A stretch of DNA of 64,000 nucleotides from contig OX328126.1 of the NCBI GenBank assembly GCA_946811695.1, positions 1,886,771 to 1,950,770 of the forward strand, in the 5' to 3' direction. The notes beneath the pieces were generated by a model that ran no database searches, was not told the DNA's origin, and worked only from the letters and a program-made list of their open reading frames with translations. Below are positions 44,636-58,194 of the stretch, piece after piece. This DNA comes from Gonocerus acuteangulatus (lineage: Eukaryota; Arthropoda; Insecta; Hemiptera; Coreidae). Within the stretch, counting starts at the first letter, position 1. Every line of letters begins with the position of its first letter. Position numbers and translations under genes: made by a program.

Positions 44636-45735
44636 TCCTGCGTGACGGTCGTTTTGATATATTATTATTAATTCGCAAGATTTGTAAATGAAACTGAACT
44701 AAATAACTACCTACTGACTTTAGTAAAACCGAACAATAATTGATATATTTGACTTGTATTGCTTCAACCTCATGAATAGTTTGACCTCATCACTAACAGC
44801 TATTGACCTCTCACCTCTGATTATTAATCATACCGACATGAAAGGAGCAGCGAGTCAAGTTGATTGAAAGTCGAGAACCAATACAGGAAATGCATTCAAT
44901 CATCACTAACAGCTATTGACCTCTCACCTCTGATTATTAATCATACCGACATGAAAGGAGCCGCTAGTCAAGTTGATTGAAAGCCGAGAACCAATACAGG
45001 AAATGCATTCAATCATCACTAACAGCTATTGACCTCTCACCTCTGATTATTAATCATACCGACATGAAAGGAGCCGCTAGTCAAGTTGATTGAAAGCCGA
45101 GAACCAAAACAGGAAATGCATTCAATCAAATACTAAATCAGAAAGTCATTTCTACTAACTAGATCCCTCCATCAAAAACTGCTTGTTACTTTTTTTGAAG
45201 GAAATTTATTCAGCTGTCCAATATATAAGAAATGTATATCTTAATCACCTTAAAGTCTAATGTTTTCTGAATTTTCTCATACTCTGTTGTAGAGATGGCA
45301 TTGAAAATGGTTTCAGTAGATTCCCCATGACCAATTACTCATAAAACATGTACTTGTAAGCCTATATGAACTATGACCTCATCACTAACAGCTATTGACC
45401 TCTCCCCTCTGATTATTAATCATACCGAGATGAAAGGAGCAGCGAGTCAAGTTGATTGAAAGCCGAGAACCAATACAGGAAATGCATTCAATCATCACTA
45501 ACAGCTATTGACCTCTCACCTCTGATTACTAATCATACCGACATGAAAGGAGCCGCTAATCAAGTTGATTGAAAGCCGAGAACCAATACAGGAAATGCAT
45601 TCAATCAAATACTAAATCAGAAAGTCATTTCTAATAACTAGATCCCTCCATCGAAAATTGCTTGTTACCATTTTTGTAGGAAATTTAATCAGCTGTCCAA
45701 TATATAAGAAATCTATATCTTAATCACCTTAAAGT
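44636..45735 (-). repeat. dispersed element, copy B, with internal tandem duplications
   Basis: Inverted match to 8066-8690. Here the block of about 100-115 bp (ATCACTAACAGCTATTGACC ... GGAAATGCATTCAATC) is tandemly present three times (about 44787-45125). A second, longer repeat of the element body follows (45378-45735). A single ancestral 92-bp-satellite monomer lies at about 45283-45372, and the array starts where the second one would end. There is no coding capacity. Confidence 0.85.
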
Positions 45736-48700
45736 CTAATGTTTTCTCATACTCTGTTGTAGATATGGCATTGTAAATGGTTTCAGTAGATTCCCCACTA
45801 GAAGTTACTTATACAACGCGGACTAGTAAGCCTATTTCTCAAACTCAGTTGAAGATATGGCATTGTAAATGGTTTCAGTAGATTCCCCACTAGAAGTTAC
45901 TTATACAATGCGGACTTGTAAGCCTATTTCTCAAACTCAGTTGAAGATATGGCATTGTAAATGGTTTCAGTAGATTCCCCACTAGAAGTTACTTATACAA
46001 TGCGGACTTGTAAGCCTATTTCTCAAACTCAATTGAAGATATGGCATTGTAAATGGTTTCAGTAGATTCCCCACTAGAAGTTACTTATACAACGCGGACT
46101 AGTAAGCCTATTTCTCAAACTCAGTTGAAGATATGGCATTGTAAATGGTTTCAGTAGATTCCCCACTAGAAGTTACTTATACAACGCGGACTTGTAAGCC
46201 TATTTCTCAAACTCAGTTGAAGATATGGCATTGTAAATGGTTTTAGTAGATTCCCCATTAGAAGTTACTTATACAACGCGGACTTGTAAGCCTATTTCTC
46301 AAACTCAGTTGAAGATATGGCATTGTAAATGGTTTCAGTAGATTCCCCATTAGAAGTTACTTAAACAATGCGGACTTGTAAGCCTATTTCTCAAACTCAG
46401 TTGAAGATATGGCATTGTAAATGGTTTCAGTAGATTCCCCACTAGAAGTTACTTATACAACGCGGACTTGTAAGCCTATTTCTCAAACTCAGTTGAAGAT
46501 ATGGCATTGTAAATGGTTTTAGTTGATTCCCCATTAGAAGTTACTTATACAACGCGGACTTGTAAGCCTATTTCTCAAACTCAGTTGAAGATATGGCATT
46601 GTAAATGGTTTCAGTAGATTCCCCATTAGAAGTTACTTAAACAATGCGGACTTGTAAGCCTATTTCTCAAACTCAGTTGAAGATATGGCATTGTAAATGG
46701 TTTCAGTAGATTCCCCATTAAAAGTTACTTAAACAATGCGGACTTGTAAGCCTATTTCTCAAACTCAGTTGAAGATATGGCATTGTAAATGGTTTCAGTA
46801 GATTCCCCATTAGAAGTTACTTAAACAATGCGGACTTGTAAGCCTATTTCTCAAACTCAGTTGAAGATATGGCATTGTAAATGGTTTTAGTAGATTCCCC
46901 ATTAGAAGTTACTTAAACAATGCGGACTTGTAAGCCTATTTCTCAAACTCAGTTGAAGATATGGCATTGTAAATGGTTTTAGTAGATTCCCCATTAGAAG
47001 TTACTTATACAACGCGGACTTGTAAGCCTATTTCTCAAACTCAGTTGAAGATATGGCATTGTAAATGGTTTCAGTAGATTCCCCATTAGAAGTTACTTAA
47101 ACAATGCGGACTTGTAAGCCTATTTCTCAAACTCAGTTGAAGATATGGCATTGTAAATGGTTTCAGTAAATTCCCCACTAGAAGTTACTTATACAATGCG
47201 GACTTGTAAGCCTATTTCTCAAACTCAGTTGAAGATATGGCATTGTAAATGGTTTCAGTAGATTCCCCACTAGAAGTTACTTATACAACGCGGACTTGTA
47301 AGCCTATTTCTCAAACTCAGTTGAAGATATGGCATTGTAAATGGTTTTAGTAGATTCCCCATTAGAAGTTACTTATACAACGCGGACTTGTAAGCCTATT
47401 TCTCAAACTCAGTTGAAGATATGGCATTGTAAATGGTTTCAGTAGATTCCCCATTAGAAGTTACTTAAACAATGCGGACTTGTAAGCCTATTTCTCAAAC
47501 TCAGTTGAAGATATGGCATTGTAAATGGTTTCAGTAGATTCCCCACTAGAAGTTACTTATACAATGCGGACTTGTAAGCCTATTTCTCAAACTCAGTTGA
47601 AGATATGGCATTGTAAATGGTTTCAGTAGATTCCCCACTAGAAGTTACTTATACAACGCGGACTAGTAAGCCTATTTCTCAAACTCAGTTGAAGATATGG
47701 CATTGTAAATGGTTTCAGTAGATTCCCCACTAGAAGTTACTTATACAACGCGGACTTGTAAGCCTATTTCTCAAACTCAGTTGAAGATATGGCATTGTAA
47801 ATGGTTTTAGTAGATTCCCCATTAGAAGTTACTTATACAATGCGGACTTGTAAGCCTATTTCTCAAACTCAGTTGAAGATATGGCATTGTAAATGGTTTC
47901 AGTAGCTTCCCCACTAGAAGTTACTTATACAACGCGGACTTGTAAGCCTATTTCTCAAACTCAGTTGAAGATATGGCATTGTAAATGGTTTTAGTTGATT
48001 CCCCATTAGAAGTTACTTATACAACGCGGACTTGTAAGCCTATTTCTCAAACTCAGTTGAAGATATGGCATTGTAAATGGTTTCAGTAGATTCCCCATTA
48101 GAAGTTACTTAAACAATGCGGACTTGTAAGCCTATTTCTCAAACTCAGTTGAAGATATGGCATTGTAAATGGTTTCAGTAGATTCCCCATTAAAAGTTAC
48201 TTAAACAATGCGGACTTGTAAGCCTATTTCTCAAACTCAGTTGAAGATATGGCATTGTAAATGGTTTCAGTAGATTCCCCATTAGAAGTTACTTAAACAA
48301 TGCGGACTTGTAAGCCTATTTCTCAAACTCAGTTGAAGATATGGCATTGTAAATGGTTTTAGTAGATTCCCCATTAGAAGTTACTTAAACAATGCGGACT
48401 TGTAAGCCTATTTCTCAAACTCAGTTGAAGATATGGCATTGTAAATGGTTTTAGTAGATTCCCCATTAGAAGTTACTTATACAACGCGGACTTGTAAGCC
48501 TATTTCTCAAACTCAGTTGAAGATATGGCATTGTAAATGGTTTCAGTAGATTCCCCATTAGAAGTTACTTAAACAATGCGGACTTGTAAGCCTATTTCTC
48601 AAACTCAGTTGAAGATATGGCATTGTAAATGGTTTCAGTAGATTCCCCATTAGAAGTTACTTAAACAATGCGGACTTGTAAGCCTATTTCTCAAACTCAG

Positions 48701-50897
48701 TTGAAGATATGGCATTGTAAATGGTTTTAGTAGATTCCCCATTAGAAGTTACTTAAACAATGCGGACTTGTAAGCCTATTTCTCAAACTCAGTTGAAGAT
48801 ATGGCATTGTAAATGGTTTTAGTAGATTCCCCACTAGAAGTTACTTATACAACGCGGACTAGTAAGCCTATTTCTCAAACTCAGTTGAAGATATGGCGTT
48901 GAAAATGGTTTCAGTAGATTCCCCATTAGAAGTTACTTATACAACGCGGACTTGTAAGCCTATTTCTCAAACTCAGTTGAAGATATGGCATTGTAAATGG
49001 TTTCAGTAGATTCCCCACTAGAAGTTACTTATACAACGCGGACTTGTAAGCCTATTTCTCAAACTCAGTTGAAGATATGGCATTGTAAATGGTTTTAGTA
49101 GATTCCCCATTAGAAGTTACTTATACAATGCGGACTTGTAAGCCTATTTCTCAAACTCAGTTGAAGATATGGCATTGTAAATGGTTTCAGTAGCTTCCCC
49201 ACTAGAAGTTACTTATACAACGCGGACTTGTAAGCCTATTTCTCAAACTCAGTTGAAGATATGGCATTGTAAATGGTTTTAGTTGATTCCCCATTAGAAG
49301 TTACTTATACAACGCGGACTTGTAAGCCTATTTCTCAAACTCAGTTGAAGATATGGCATTGTAAATGGTTTCAGTAGATTCCCCATTAGAAGTTACTTAA
49401 ACAATGCGGACTTGTAAGCCTATTTCTCAAACTCAGTTGAAGATATGGCATTGTAAATGGTTTCAGTAGATTCCCCATTAAAAGTTACTTAAACAATGCG
49501 GACTTGTAAGCCTATTTCTCAAACTCAGTTGAAGATATGGCATTGTAAATGGTTTCAGTAGATTCCCCATTAGAAGTTACTTAAACAATGCGGACTTGTA
49601 AGCCTATTTCTCAAACTCAGTTGAAGATATGGCATTGTAAATGGTTTTAGTAGATTCCCCATTAGAAGTTACTTAAACAATGCGGACTTGTAAGCCTATT
49701 TCTCAAACTCAGTTGAAGATATGGCATTGTAAATGGTTTTAGTAGATTCCCCATTAGAAGTTACTTATACAACGCGGACTTGTAAGCCTATTTCTCAAAC
49801 TCAGTTGAAGATATGGCATTGTAAATGGTTTCAGTAGATTCCCCATTAGAAGTTACTTAAACAATGCGGACTTGTAAGCCTATTTCTCAAACTCAGTTGA
49901 AGATATGGCATTGTAAATGGTTTCAGTAGATTCCCCATTAGAAGTTACTTAAACAATGCGGACTTGTAAGCCTATTTCTCAAACTCAGTTGAAGATATGG
50001 CATTGTAAATGGTTTTAGTAGATTCCCCATTAGAAGTTACTTAAACAATGCGGACTTGTAAGCCTATTTCTCAAACTCAGTTGAAGATATGGCATTGTAA
50101 ATGGTTTTAGTAGATTCCCCACTAGAAGTTACTTATACAACTCGGACTAGTAAGCCTATTTCTCAAACTCAGTTTAAGATATGGCGTTGAAAATGGTTTC
50201 AGTAGATTCCCCATTAGAAGTTACTTATACAACGCGGACTTGTAAGCCTATTTCTCAAACTCAGTTGAAGATATGGCATTGTAAATGGTTTTAGTAAATT
50301 CCCCATTAGAAGTTACTTATACAACGCGGACTTGTAAGCCTATTTCTCAAACTCAGTTGAAGATATGGCATTGTAAATGGTTTAGTAGATTCCCCATTAG
50401 AAGTTACTTATACAACGCGGACTTGTAAGCCTATTTCTCAAACTCAGTTGAAGATATGGCATTGTAAATGGTTTCAGTAGATTCCCCATTAGAAGTTACT
50501 TAAACAACGCGGACTTGTAAGCCTATTTCTCAAACTCAGTTGAAGATATGGCATTGTAAATGGTTTCAGTAGATTCCCCATTAGAAGTTATTTAAACAAT
50601 GCGGACTTGTAAGCCTATTTCTCAAACTCAGTTGAAGATATGGCGTTGTAAATGGTTTTAGTAGATTCCCCATTAGAAGTTACTTATACAACGCGGACTT
50701 GTAAGCCTATTTCTCAAACTCAGTTGAAGATATGGCATTGTAAATGGTTTCAGTAGATTCCCCATTAGAAGTTACTTATACAACGCGGACTTGTAAGCCT
50801 ATTTCTCAAACTCAGTTGAAGATATGGCATTGTAAATGGTTTCAGTAGATTCCCCATTAGAAGTTACTTATACAACGCGGACTTGTAAGCCTATAGA
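45735..50897. repeat. 92-bp satellite array, about 56 copies, with 14- and 16-mer blocks
   Basis: Unit GCCTATTTCTCAAACTCAGT ... ACAACGCGGACTTGTAA. Rare markers prove higher-order copying. AGTTGATTCC is at 46521, 47993 and 49281, giving spacings of 1472 = 16 x 92 and 1288 = 14 x 92. AGTAGCTTCC is at 47901 and 49189 (1288), and ATATGGCGTTGAAAA at 48891 and 50179 (1288). The final units, after about 50380, include one that has lost a C (GGTTTAGTAG). Confidence 0.97.
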
Positions 50898-51458
50898 GGC
50901 AAAATAGTAAGCACTACGATTTTATTTCGTTGAAGTATATCAAAAACCTGTTCCAGTGGACGGATTCTGCTGGTTACTGAATTAGACCTTTAAAATCTGA
51001 CAATGACATTTGTGCAAAATTCTTGAAAATCGGTCCATTTTTGGGAGAGCCAACACAAATTGGTGCCCCAGATTCTATGTTCCAAGCTAATATCGTCGAT
51101 ACAAATCCAAAGTATCGTAATGGTTGACACCTTATAGATGACTCTGTATATTTTATTTTAATTAGACTTAATGCATATTTGTTAGTTTGATTTTCTGTAA
51201 TTGATAATTATTTGTCATTAATTTGTGAAAGGTTGCTACATCTTGTAATCCATACTTTGCATTTTGTATCGATGATATGTCTGCAACTGTCTAAAAGAAA
51301 TTAGTAAAACCTTTTTTCTGTACGTGAGGCTTTAATAATCCTACAGAAAGGTGCATATTCCGTATCTTTATTATAGACAATAGCTAAGCGCATGCGTAAA
51401 GAAAATGGGCCTGAGGCTACATAATGAAGGGCTTCAAGATTCATATCACATTTAAACA
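50898..51458. other. AT-rich spacer, nothing recognised
   Basis: No frame or element identified in about 560 bp. Confidence 0.45.
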
Positions 51459-53088
51459 TTTTTTCTGCTGAAATGGTGTTTTCACTGCAATCTACTTTTA
51501 TCAGGAAATAACTAGCACGTAGAGAAAATTGATAAAATTATCTTATTTTTCATTTTATTTATTTTTTCTGCTGAAATGGTGTTTTCACTGCAATCTACTT
51601 TTATCAGGAAATAACTAGCAAGTAGAGAAAATTGATAAAATTATCTTATTTTTCATTTTATTTATTTTTTCTGCTGAAATGGTGTTTTCACTGCAATCTA
51701 CTTTTATCAGGAAATAGCTAGCAAGTAAAGAAAATTGATAAAATTATCTTATTTTTCATTTTATTTATTTTTTCTGCTGAAATGGTGTTTTCACTGCAAT
51801 CTACTTTTATCAGGAAATACTAGCAAGTAGAGAAAATTGATAAAATTATCTTATTTTTCATTTTATTTATTTTTTCTGCTGAAATGGTGTTTTCACTGCA
51901 ATCTACTTTTATCAGGAAATAGGTAGCAAGTAGAGAAAATTGATAAAATTATCTTATTTTTCATTTTATTTATTTTTTCTGCTTAAATGGTGTTTTCACT
52001 GCAATCTACTTTTATCAGGAAATAGCTAGCAAGTAGAGAAAATTGATAAAATTATCTTATTTTTCATTTTATTTATTTTTTCTGCTGAAATGGTGTTTTC
52101 ACTGCAATCTACTTTTATCAGGAAATAGCTAGCAAGTAGAGAAAATTGATAAAATTATCTTATTTTTCATTTTATTTATTTTTTCTGCTGAAATGGTGTT
52201 TTCACTGCAATCTACTTTTATCAGGAAATAGCTAGCAAGTAGAGAAAATTGATAAAATTATCTTATTTTTCATTTTATTTATTTGTTCTGCTGAAATGGT
52301 GTTTTCACTGCAATCTACTTTTATCAGGAAATAGCTAGCAAGTAGAGAAAATTGATACAAATATCTTATTTTTCATTTTATTTATTTTTTCTGCTGAAAT
52401 GGTGTTTTCACTGCAATCTACTTTTATCAGGAAATAGCTAGCAAGTAGAGAAAATTGATAAAATTATCTTATTTTTCATTTTATTTATTTTTTCTGCTGA
52501 AATGGTGTTTTCACTGCAATCTACTTTTATCAGGAAATAGCTAGCAAGTAGAGAAAATTGATAAAATTATCTTATTTTTCATTTTATTTATTTTTTCTGC
52601 TGAAATGGTGTTTTCACTGCAATCTACTTTTATCAGGAAATAGCTAGCAAGTAGAGAAAATTGATAAAATTATCTTATTTTTCATTTTATTTATTTTTTC
52701 TGCTGAAATGGTGTTTTCACTGAAATCTACTTTTATCAGGAAATAGCTAGCAAGTAGAGAAAATTGATAAAATTATCTTATTTTTCATTTTATTTATTTT
52801 TTCTGCTGAAATGGTGTTTTCACTGCAATCTACTTTTATCAGGAAATAGCTAGCAAGTAGAGAAAATTGATACAAATATCTTATTTTTCATTTTATTTAT
52901 TTTTTCTGCTGAAATGGTGTTTTCTCTGCAATCTACTTTTATCAGGAAATAGCTAGCAAGTAGAGAAAATTGATAAAATTATCTTATTTTTCATTTTATT
53001 TATTTTTTCTGCTGAAATGGTGTTTTCACTGCAATCTACTTTTATCAGGAAATAGCTAGCAAGTAGAGAAAATTGATACAAATATCTT
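51459..53088. repeat. 103-bp tandem array, about 16 copies
   Basis: Unit ATTTTTTCTGCTGAAATGGT ... TTATTTTTCATTTTATTT. ATACAAATATC replaces ATAAAATTATC near 52353, 52870 and 53075. The last is truncated at the array edge. Confidence 0.96.
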
Positions 53089-53254
53089 TTCATTTTGAAA
53101 CGAAGCAGGTTTTAATACTAAAGTTAGTATATTTGATGAATTTCTTACTTGCAATAAAACAAATTAAAATTAGGAAGATTATAAAATCACATTCTTTTAG
53201 GCCCGTGATATAAAATCGCTGAGAGTTATCAATAATTAGAAACTCAATAATACT

Positions 53255-55298
53255 AGAATTTCATAAGCATAAGATGATATTACATAAGTAACATAGCTTA
53301 CAAGTTGTAGTCCTTCATTGCCTGCATCTAGAGAGTGGAGCCAAAACCCCTCTCTTAGAATTTCATAAGCATAAGATGATATTACATAAGTAACATAGCT
53401 TACAAGTTGTAGTCCTTCATTGCCTGCATCTAGAGAGGGGAGCCAAAACCCCTCTCTTAGCATTTCATAAGCATAAGATGATATTACATAAGTAACATAG
53501 CTTACAAGTTGTAGTCCTTCATTGCCTGCATCTAGAGAGGGGAGCCAAAAGCCCTCTTTTAGCATTTCATAAGCATAAGATGATATTACATAAGTAACAT
53601 AGCTTACAAGTTGTAGTCCTTCATTGCCTGCATCTAGAGAGGGGAGCCAAAACCCCTCTCTTAGCATTTCATAAGCATAAGATGATATTACATAAGTAAC
53701 ATAGCTTACAAGTTGTAGTCCTTCATTGCCTGCATCTAGAGAGGGGAGCCAAAACCCCTCTCTTAGCATTTCATAAGCATAAGATGATATTACATAAGTA
53801 ACATAGCTTACAAGTTGTAGTCCTTCATTGCCTGCATCTAGAGAGGGGAGCCAAAACCCCTCTCTTAGCATTTCATAAGCATAAGATGATATTACATAAG
53901 TAACATAGCTTACAAGTTGTAGTCCTTCATTGCCTGCATCTAGAGAGGGGAGCCAAAACCCCTCTCTTAGCATTTCATAAGCATAAGATGATATTACATA
54001 AGTAACATAGCTTACAAGTTGTAGTCCTTCATTCCCTGCATCTAGAGAGGGGAGCCAAAACCCCTCTTTTAGCATTTCATAAGCATAAGATGATATTACA
54101 TAAGTAACATAGCTTACAAGTTGTAGTCCTTCATTGCCTGCATCTAGAGAGGGGAGCCAAAACCCCTCTCTTAGCATTTCATAAGCATAAGATGATATTA
54201 CATAAGTAACATAGCTTACAAGTTGTAGTCCTTCATTGCCTGCATCTAGAGAGGGGAGCCAAAACCCCTCTTTTAGCATTTCATAAGCGTAAGATGATAT
54301 TACATAAGTAACATAGCTTACAAGTTGTAGTCCTTCATTGCCTGCATCTAGAGAGGGGAGCCAAAACCCCTCTCTTAGCATTTCATAAGCATAAGATGAT
54401 ATTACATAAGTAACATAGCTTACAAGTTGTAGTCCTTCATTGCCTGCATCTAGAGAGGGGAGCCAATACCCCTATCTTAGCATTTCATAAGCATAAGATG
54501 ATATTACATAAGTAACATAGCTTACAAGTTGTAGTCCTTCATTGCCTGCATCTAGACAGGGGAGCCAAAACCCCTCTTTTAGCATTTCATAAGCATAAGA
54601 TGATATTACATAAGTAACATAGCTTACAAGTTGTAGTCCTTCATTGCCTGCATCTAGAGAGGGGAGCCAAAACCCCTCTCTTAGCATTTCATAAGCATAA
54701 GATGATATTACATAAGTAACATAGCTTACAAGTTGTAGTCCTTCATTGCCTGCATCTAGAGAGGGGAGCCAATACCCCTATCTTAGCATTTCATAAGCAT
54801 AAGATGATATTACATAAGTAACATAGCTTACAAGTTGTAGTCCTTCATTGCCTGCATCTAGACAGGGGAGCCAAAACCCCTCTTTTAGCATTTCATAAGC
54901 ATAAGATGATATTACATAAGTAACATAGCTTACAAGTTGTAGTCCTTCATTGCCTGCATCTAGAGAGGGGAGCCAAAACCCCTCTCTTAGCATTTCATTA
55001 GCATAAGATGATATTACATAAGTAACATAGCTCACAAGTTGTAGTCCTTCATTGCCTGCATCTAGAGAGGGGAGCCAAAAGCCCTCTTTTAGCATTTCAT
55101 AAGCATAAGATGATATTACATAAGTAACATAGCTTACAAGTTGTAGTCCTTCATTGCCTGCATCTAGAGAGGGGAGCCAAAACCCCTCTCTTAGCATTTC
55201 ATAAGCATAAGATGATATTACATAAGTAACATAGCTTACAAGTTGTAGTCCTTCATTGCCTGCATCTAGAGAGGGGAGCCAAAACCCCTCTCTTAACA
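53255..55298. repeat. 102-bp satellite array, about 20 copies
   Basis: Unit CTCTTAGCATTTCATAAGCA ... GGGAGCCAAAACCC(CT). The AGCCAATACC marker at 54461 and 54767 (306 bp) and the CTAGACAGG marker show a duplicated 3-mer. Since 102 = 34 codons, the minus strand stays open across units (53236-54381, 54472-54687, 54778-55299), giving a 34-residue repeat around EMLREGFWLPSLDAGNEGLQ. The marker units create stops. I see no start context or non-repeat coding sequence, so this is not called as a gene. Confidence 0.95.
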
Positions 55299-55390
55299 TT
55301 CCTATTGTTCATTTTCTCTTTAAGCCAATACCGCAGCTGTTACGGGGTCAGTTACTACAACTTTTCACAGCTTAATTCCTATTATGGTAG
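55299..55390. other. short spacer
   Basis: Nothing recognised between the 102-bp array and the SINE. Confidence 0.5.
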
Positions 55391-55403
55391 CGTATGGGTT
55401 ATT

Positions 55404-55591
55404 TTTTTTTTCGTTTTTTAACGGCGCATCAACTATTTGCTATTAGCGCCGGGCTATCTACAGGTTACCATCCTTTTCTAATGCCAACAGCACGTGGCCG
55501 GTCACCCATTCAGGTACTGACCACGCCCGACGTTGGTTGACTTCGGTGATCTACGGGAACCGGCGCATTTAACGTGGCTATGGCCGTTGGC
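55404..55591 (-). mobile_element. 5S rRNA-derived SINE with target-site duplication
   Basis: On the minus strand, from 55591: GCCAACGGCCATAGCCACGT, then TAAATGCGCCGG. The internal control region reads CACCGAAGTCAACCAACGTC, GGGCGTGGTCAGTACCTGAA, TGGGTGACCGGCC, and ends GTGCTGTTGGC (55483). That is a whole 5S gene outline of 109 nt, about 10 nt short near the 3' end. An unrelated body follows (to GCGCTAATAGCAAATAGTTG, ATGCGCCGTT) and an A-rich tail at 55404-55420. It is flanked by CGTATGGGTTATT (55391-55403) and CGTATAGGTTATT (55592-55604), a 13-bp duplication with one mismatch. A 5S-type polymerase III promoter (A and C boxes) is recognisable. Confidence 0.88.
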
Positions 55592-55604
55592 CGTATAGGT
55601 TATT

Positions 55605-55842
55605 AATCCAACTCTTATGAGGCTTTGTTTAAAATATTCTTGAAATTAACAAATCTTTTATGGAAGAATGTTTTTATGCTAAATCCTTCTTCCTATTTGA
55701 GATAATAGCTTTCTCGTCAGGTTTGATGTCGGCATAGTTTGGTCATCAGATACCTCTACAGTATCTACCCCTGTGGGCTCTAAGTGGCCTGTTACGGGAT
55801 TGCTTTTTTTTTTATTTATTATAGTTATAGTTTGGTAAAGCG
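55605..55842. other. spacer, nothing recognised
   Basis: A 64-codon minus frame (55679-55873) reads through here into the 71-bp array. I do not recognise its product. Confidence 0.45.
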
Positions 55843-56200
55843 AAATCGCCGATAATCTGAGATCATCTCGCAATTTTATAATGTAATAGGAATTCTACAG
55901 TGAAAAAACATAAAAATCGCCGATAATCTGAGATCATCTCGCAATTTTATAATGTAATAGGAATTCTACAGTGAAAAAACATAAAAATCGCCGATAATCT
56001 GAGATCATCTCGCGATTTTATAATGTAATTGGAATTCTACAGTGAAAAAACATAAAAATCGCCGATAATCTGAGATCATCTCGCAATTTTATAATGTAAT
56101 AGGAATTCTACAGTGAAAAAACATAAAAATCGCCGATAATCTGAGATCATCTCGCAATTTTATAATGTAATAGAAATTCTACAGTGAAAAAACATAAAAA
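55843..56200. repeat. 71-bp tandem repeat, 5 copies
   Basis: Unit AAATCGCCGATAATCTGAGA ... CTACAGTGAAAAAACATAA. Very uniform; the third copy reads CGCGATTT and TAATTGG. Confidence 0.95.
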
Positions 56201-56374
56201 TTAATCAAAGTAATATTATGTTTATTTTCGATATATTATCAGAATTGAATGAAAATTATTTTAAATGAATCGATCCATGCAAACAAAACTTGAGTCCATT
56301 TTTTCCCAATATGAGTTCGGATAATATTTTCGTTAGTATGAGAAATGAATTCTTTGTATCTGAAGGTAACTTCA
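56201..56374. other. AT-rich spacer
   Basis: Nothing recognised. Confidence 0.5.
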
Positions 56375-58194
56375 CATTTCTATTTTAGAAGGACTTCAAT
56401 CCAATACATAGTTATCATAGAAACATAGTCATCATTTCTATGTTAGAAGGACTTCAGTGCAATACATAGTTATCATAGAAACATAGTCATCATTTCTATG
56501 TTAGAAGGACTTCAATCCAATACATAGTTATCATAGAAACATAGTCATCATATCTATGTTAGAAGGACTTCAATCCAATACATATTTATCATAGAAACAT
56601 AGTCATAATTTCTATGTTAGAAGGACTTCAATCCAGTACATAGTTATCATAGAAACATAGTCATCATTTCTATGTTAGAAGGACTTCAATCCAATACATA
56701 GCTGCCATAGAAACATAGTCATCATTTCTATGTTAGAAGGACTTCAATCCAATACATAGTTATCATAGAAACATAGTCATCGTTTCTATGTTAGAAGGAC
56801 TTCAATCCAGTACATAGTTATCATAGAAACATAGTCATCATTTCTATGTTAGAAGGACTTCAGTGCAATACATAGTTATCATAGAAACATAGTCATCATT
56901 TCTATGTTAGAAGGACTTCAATCCAATACATAGTTATCATAGAAACATAGTCATCATATCTATGTTAGAAGGACTTCAATCCAATACATATTTATCATAG
57001 AAACATAGTCATAATTTCTATGTTAGAAGGACTTCAATCCAGTACATAGTTATCATAGAAACATAGTCATCATTTCTATGTTAGAAGGACTTCAATCCAA
57101 TACATAGCTGCCATAGAAACATAGTCATCATTTCTATGTTAGAAGGACTTCAATCCAATACATAGTTATCATAGAAACATAGTCATCATATCTATGTTAG
57201 AAGGACTTCAATCCAATACATAGTTATCATAGAAACATAGTCATAATTTCTATATTAGAAGGACTTCAATCCAGTACATAGTTATCATAGAAACATAGTC
57301 ATCATTTCTATGTTAGAAGGACTTCAATCCAATACATAGCTGCCATAGAAACATAGTCATCATTTCTATGTTAGAAGGACTTCAATCCAATACATAGTTA
57401 TCATAGAAACATAGTCATCATATCTATGTTAGAAGGACTTCAATCCAATACATAGTTATCATAGAAACATAGTCATAATTTCTATGTTAGAAGGACTTCA
57501 ATCCAGTACATAGTTATCATAGAAACATAGTCATCATATCTATGTTAGAAGGACTTCAATCCAATACATAGTTATCATAGAAACATAGTCATAATTTCTA
57601 TGTTAGAAGGACTTCAATCCAATACATAGTTATCATAGAAACATAGTCATAATTTCTATGTTAGAAGGACTTCAATCCAATACATAGTTATCATAGAAAC
57701 ATAGTCATCATTTCTATGTTAGAAGGACTTCAATCCAATACATAGTTATCATAGAAACACAGTCATCGTTTCTATGTTAGAAGGACTTCAATCCAATACA
57801 TAGTTATCATAGAAACATAGTCATAATTTCTATGTTAGAAGGACTTCAATCCAATACATAGTTATCATAGAAACATAGTCATAATTTCTATGTTAGAAGG
57901 ACTTCAATCCAATACATAGTTATCATAGAAACATAGTCATAATTTCTATGTTAGAAGGACTTCAATCCAATACATAGTTATCATAGAAACATAGTCATAA
58001 TTTCTATGTTAGAAGGACTTCAATCCAATACATAGTTATCATAGAAACATAGTCATAATTTCTATGTTAGAAGGACTTCAATCCAATACATAGTTATCAT
58101 AGAAACATAGTCATCATTTCTATGTTAGAAGGACTTCAATCCAATACATAGTTATCATAGAAACATAGTCATCATTTCTATGTTAGAAGGACTT

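Noticed and set aside
44538..50925. Direct repeat AAAATAGTAAGCAYTACGAT flanking the 92-bp array complex as a target duplication
   Set aside because: About 20 bp with a mismatch and no matching element ends; 6.3 kb apart. Could be a chance dispersed-repeat match.
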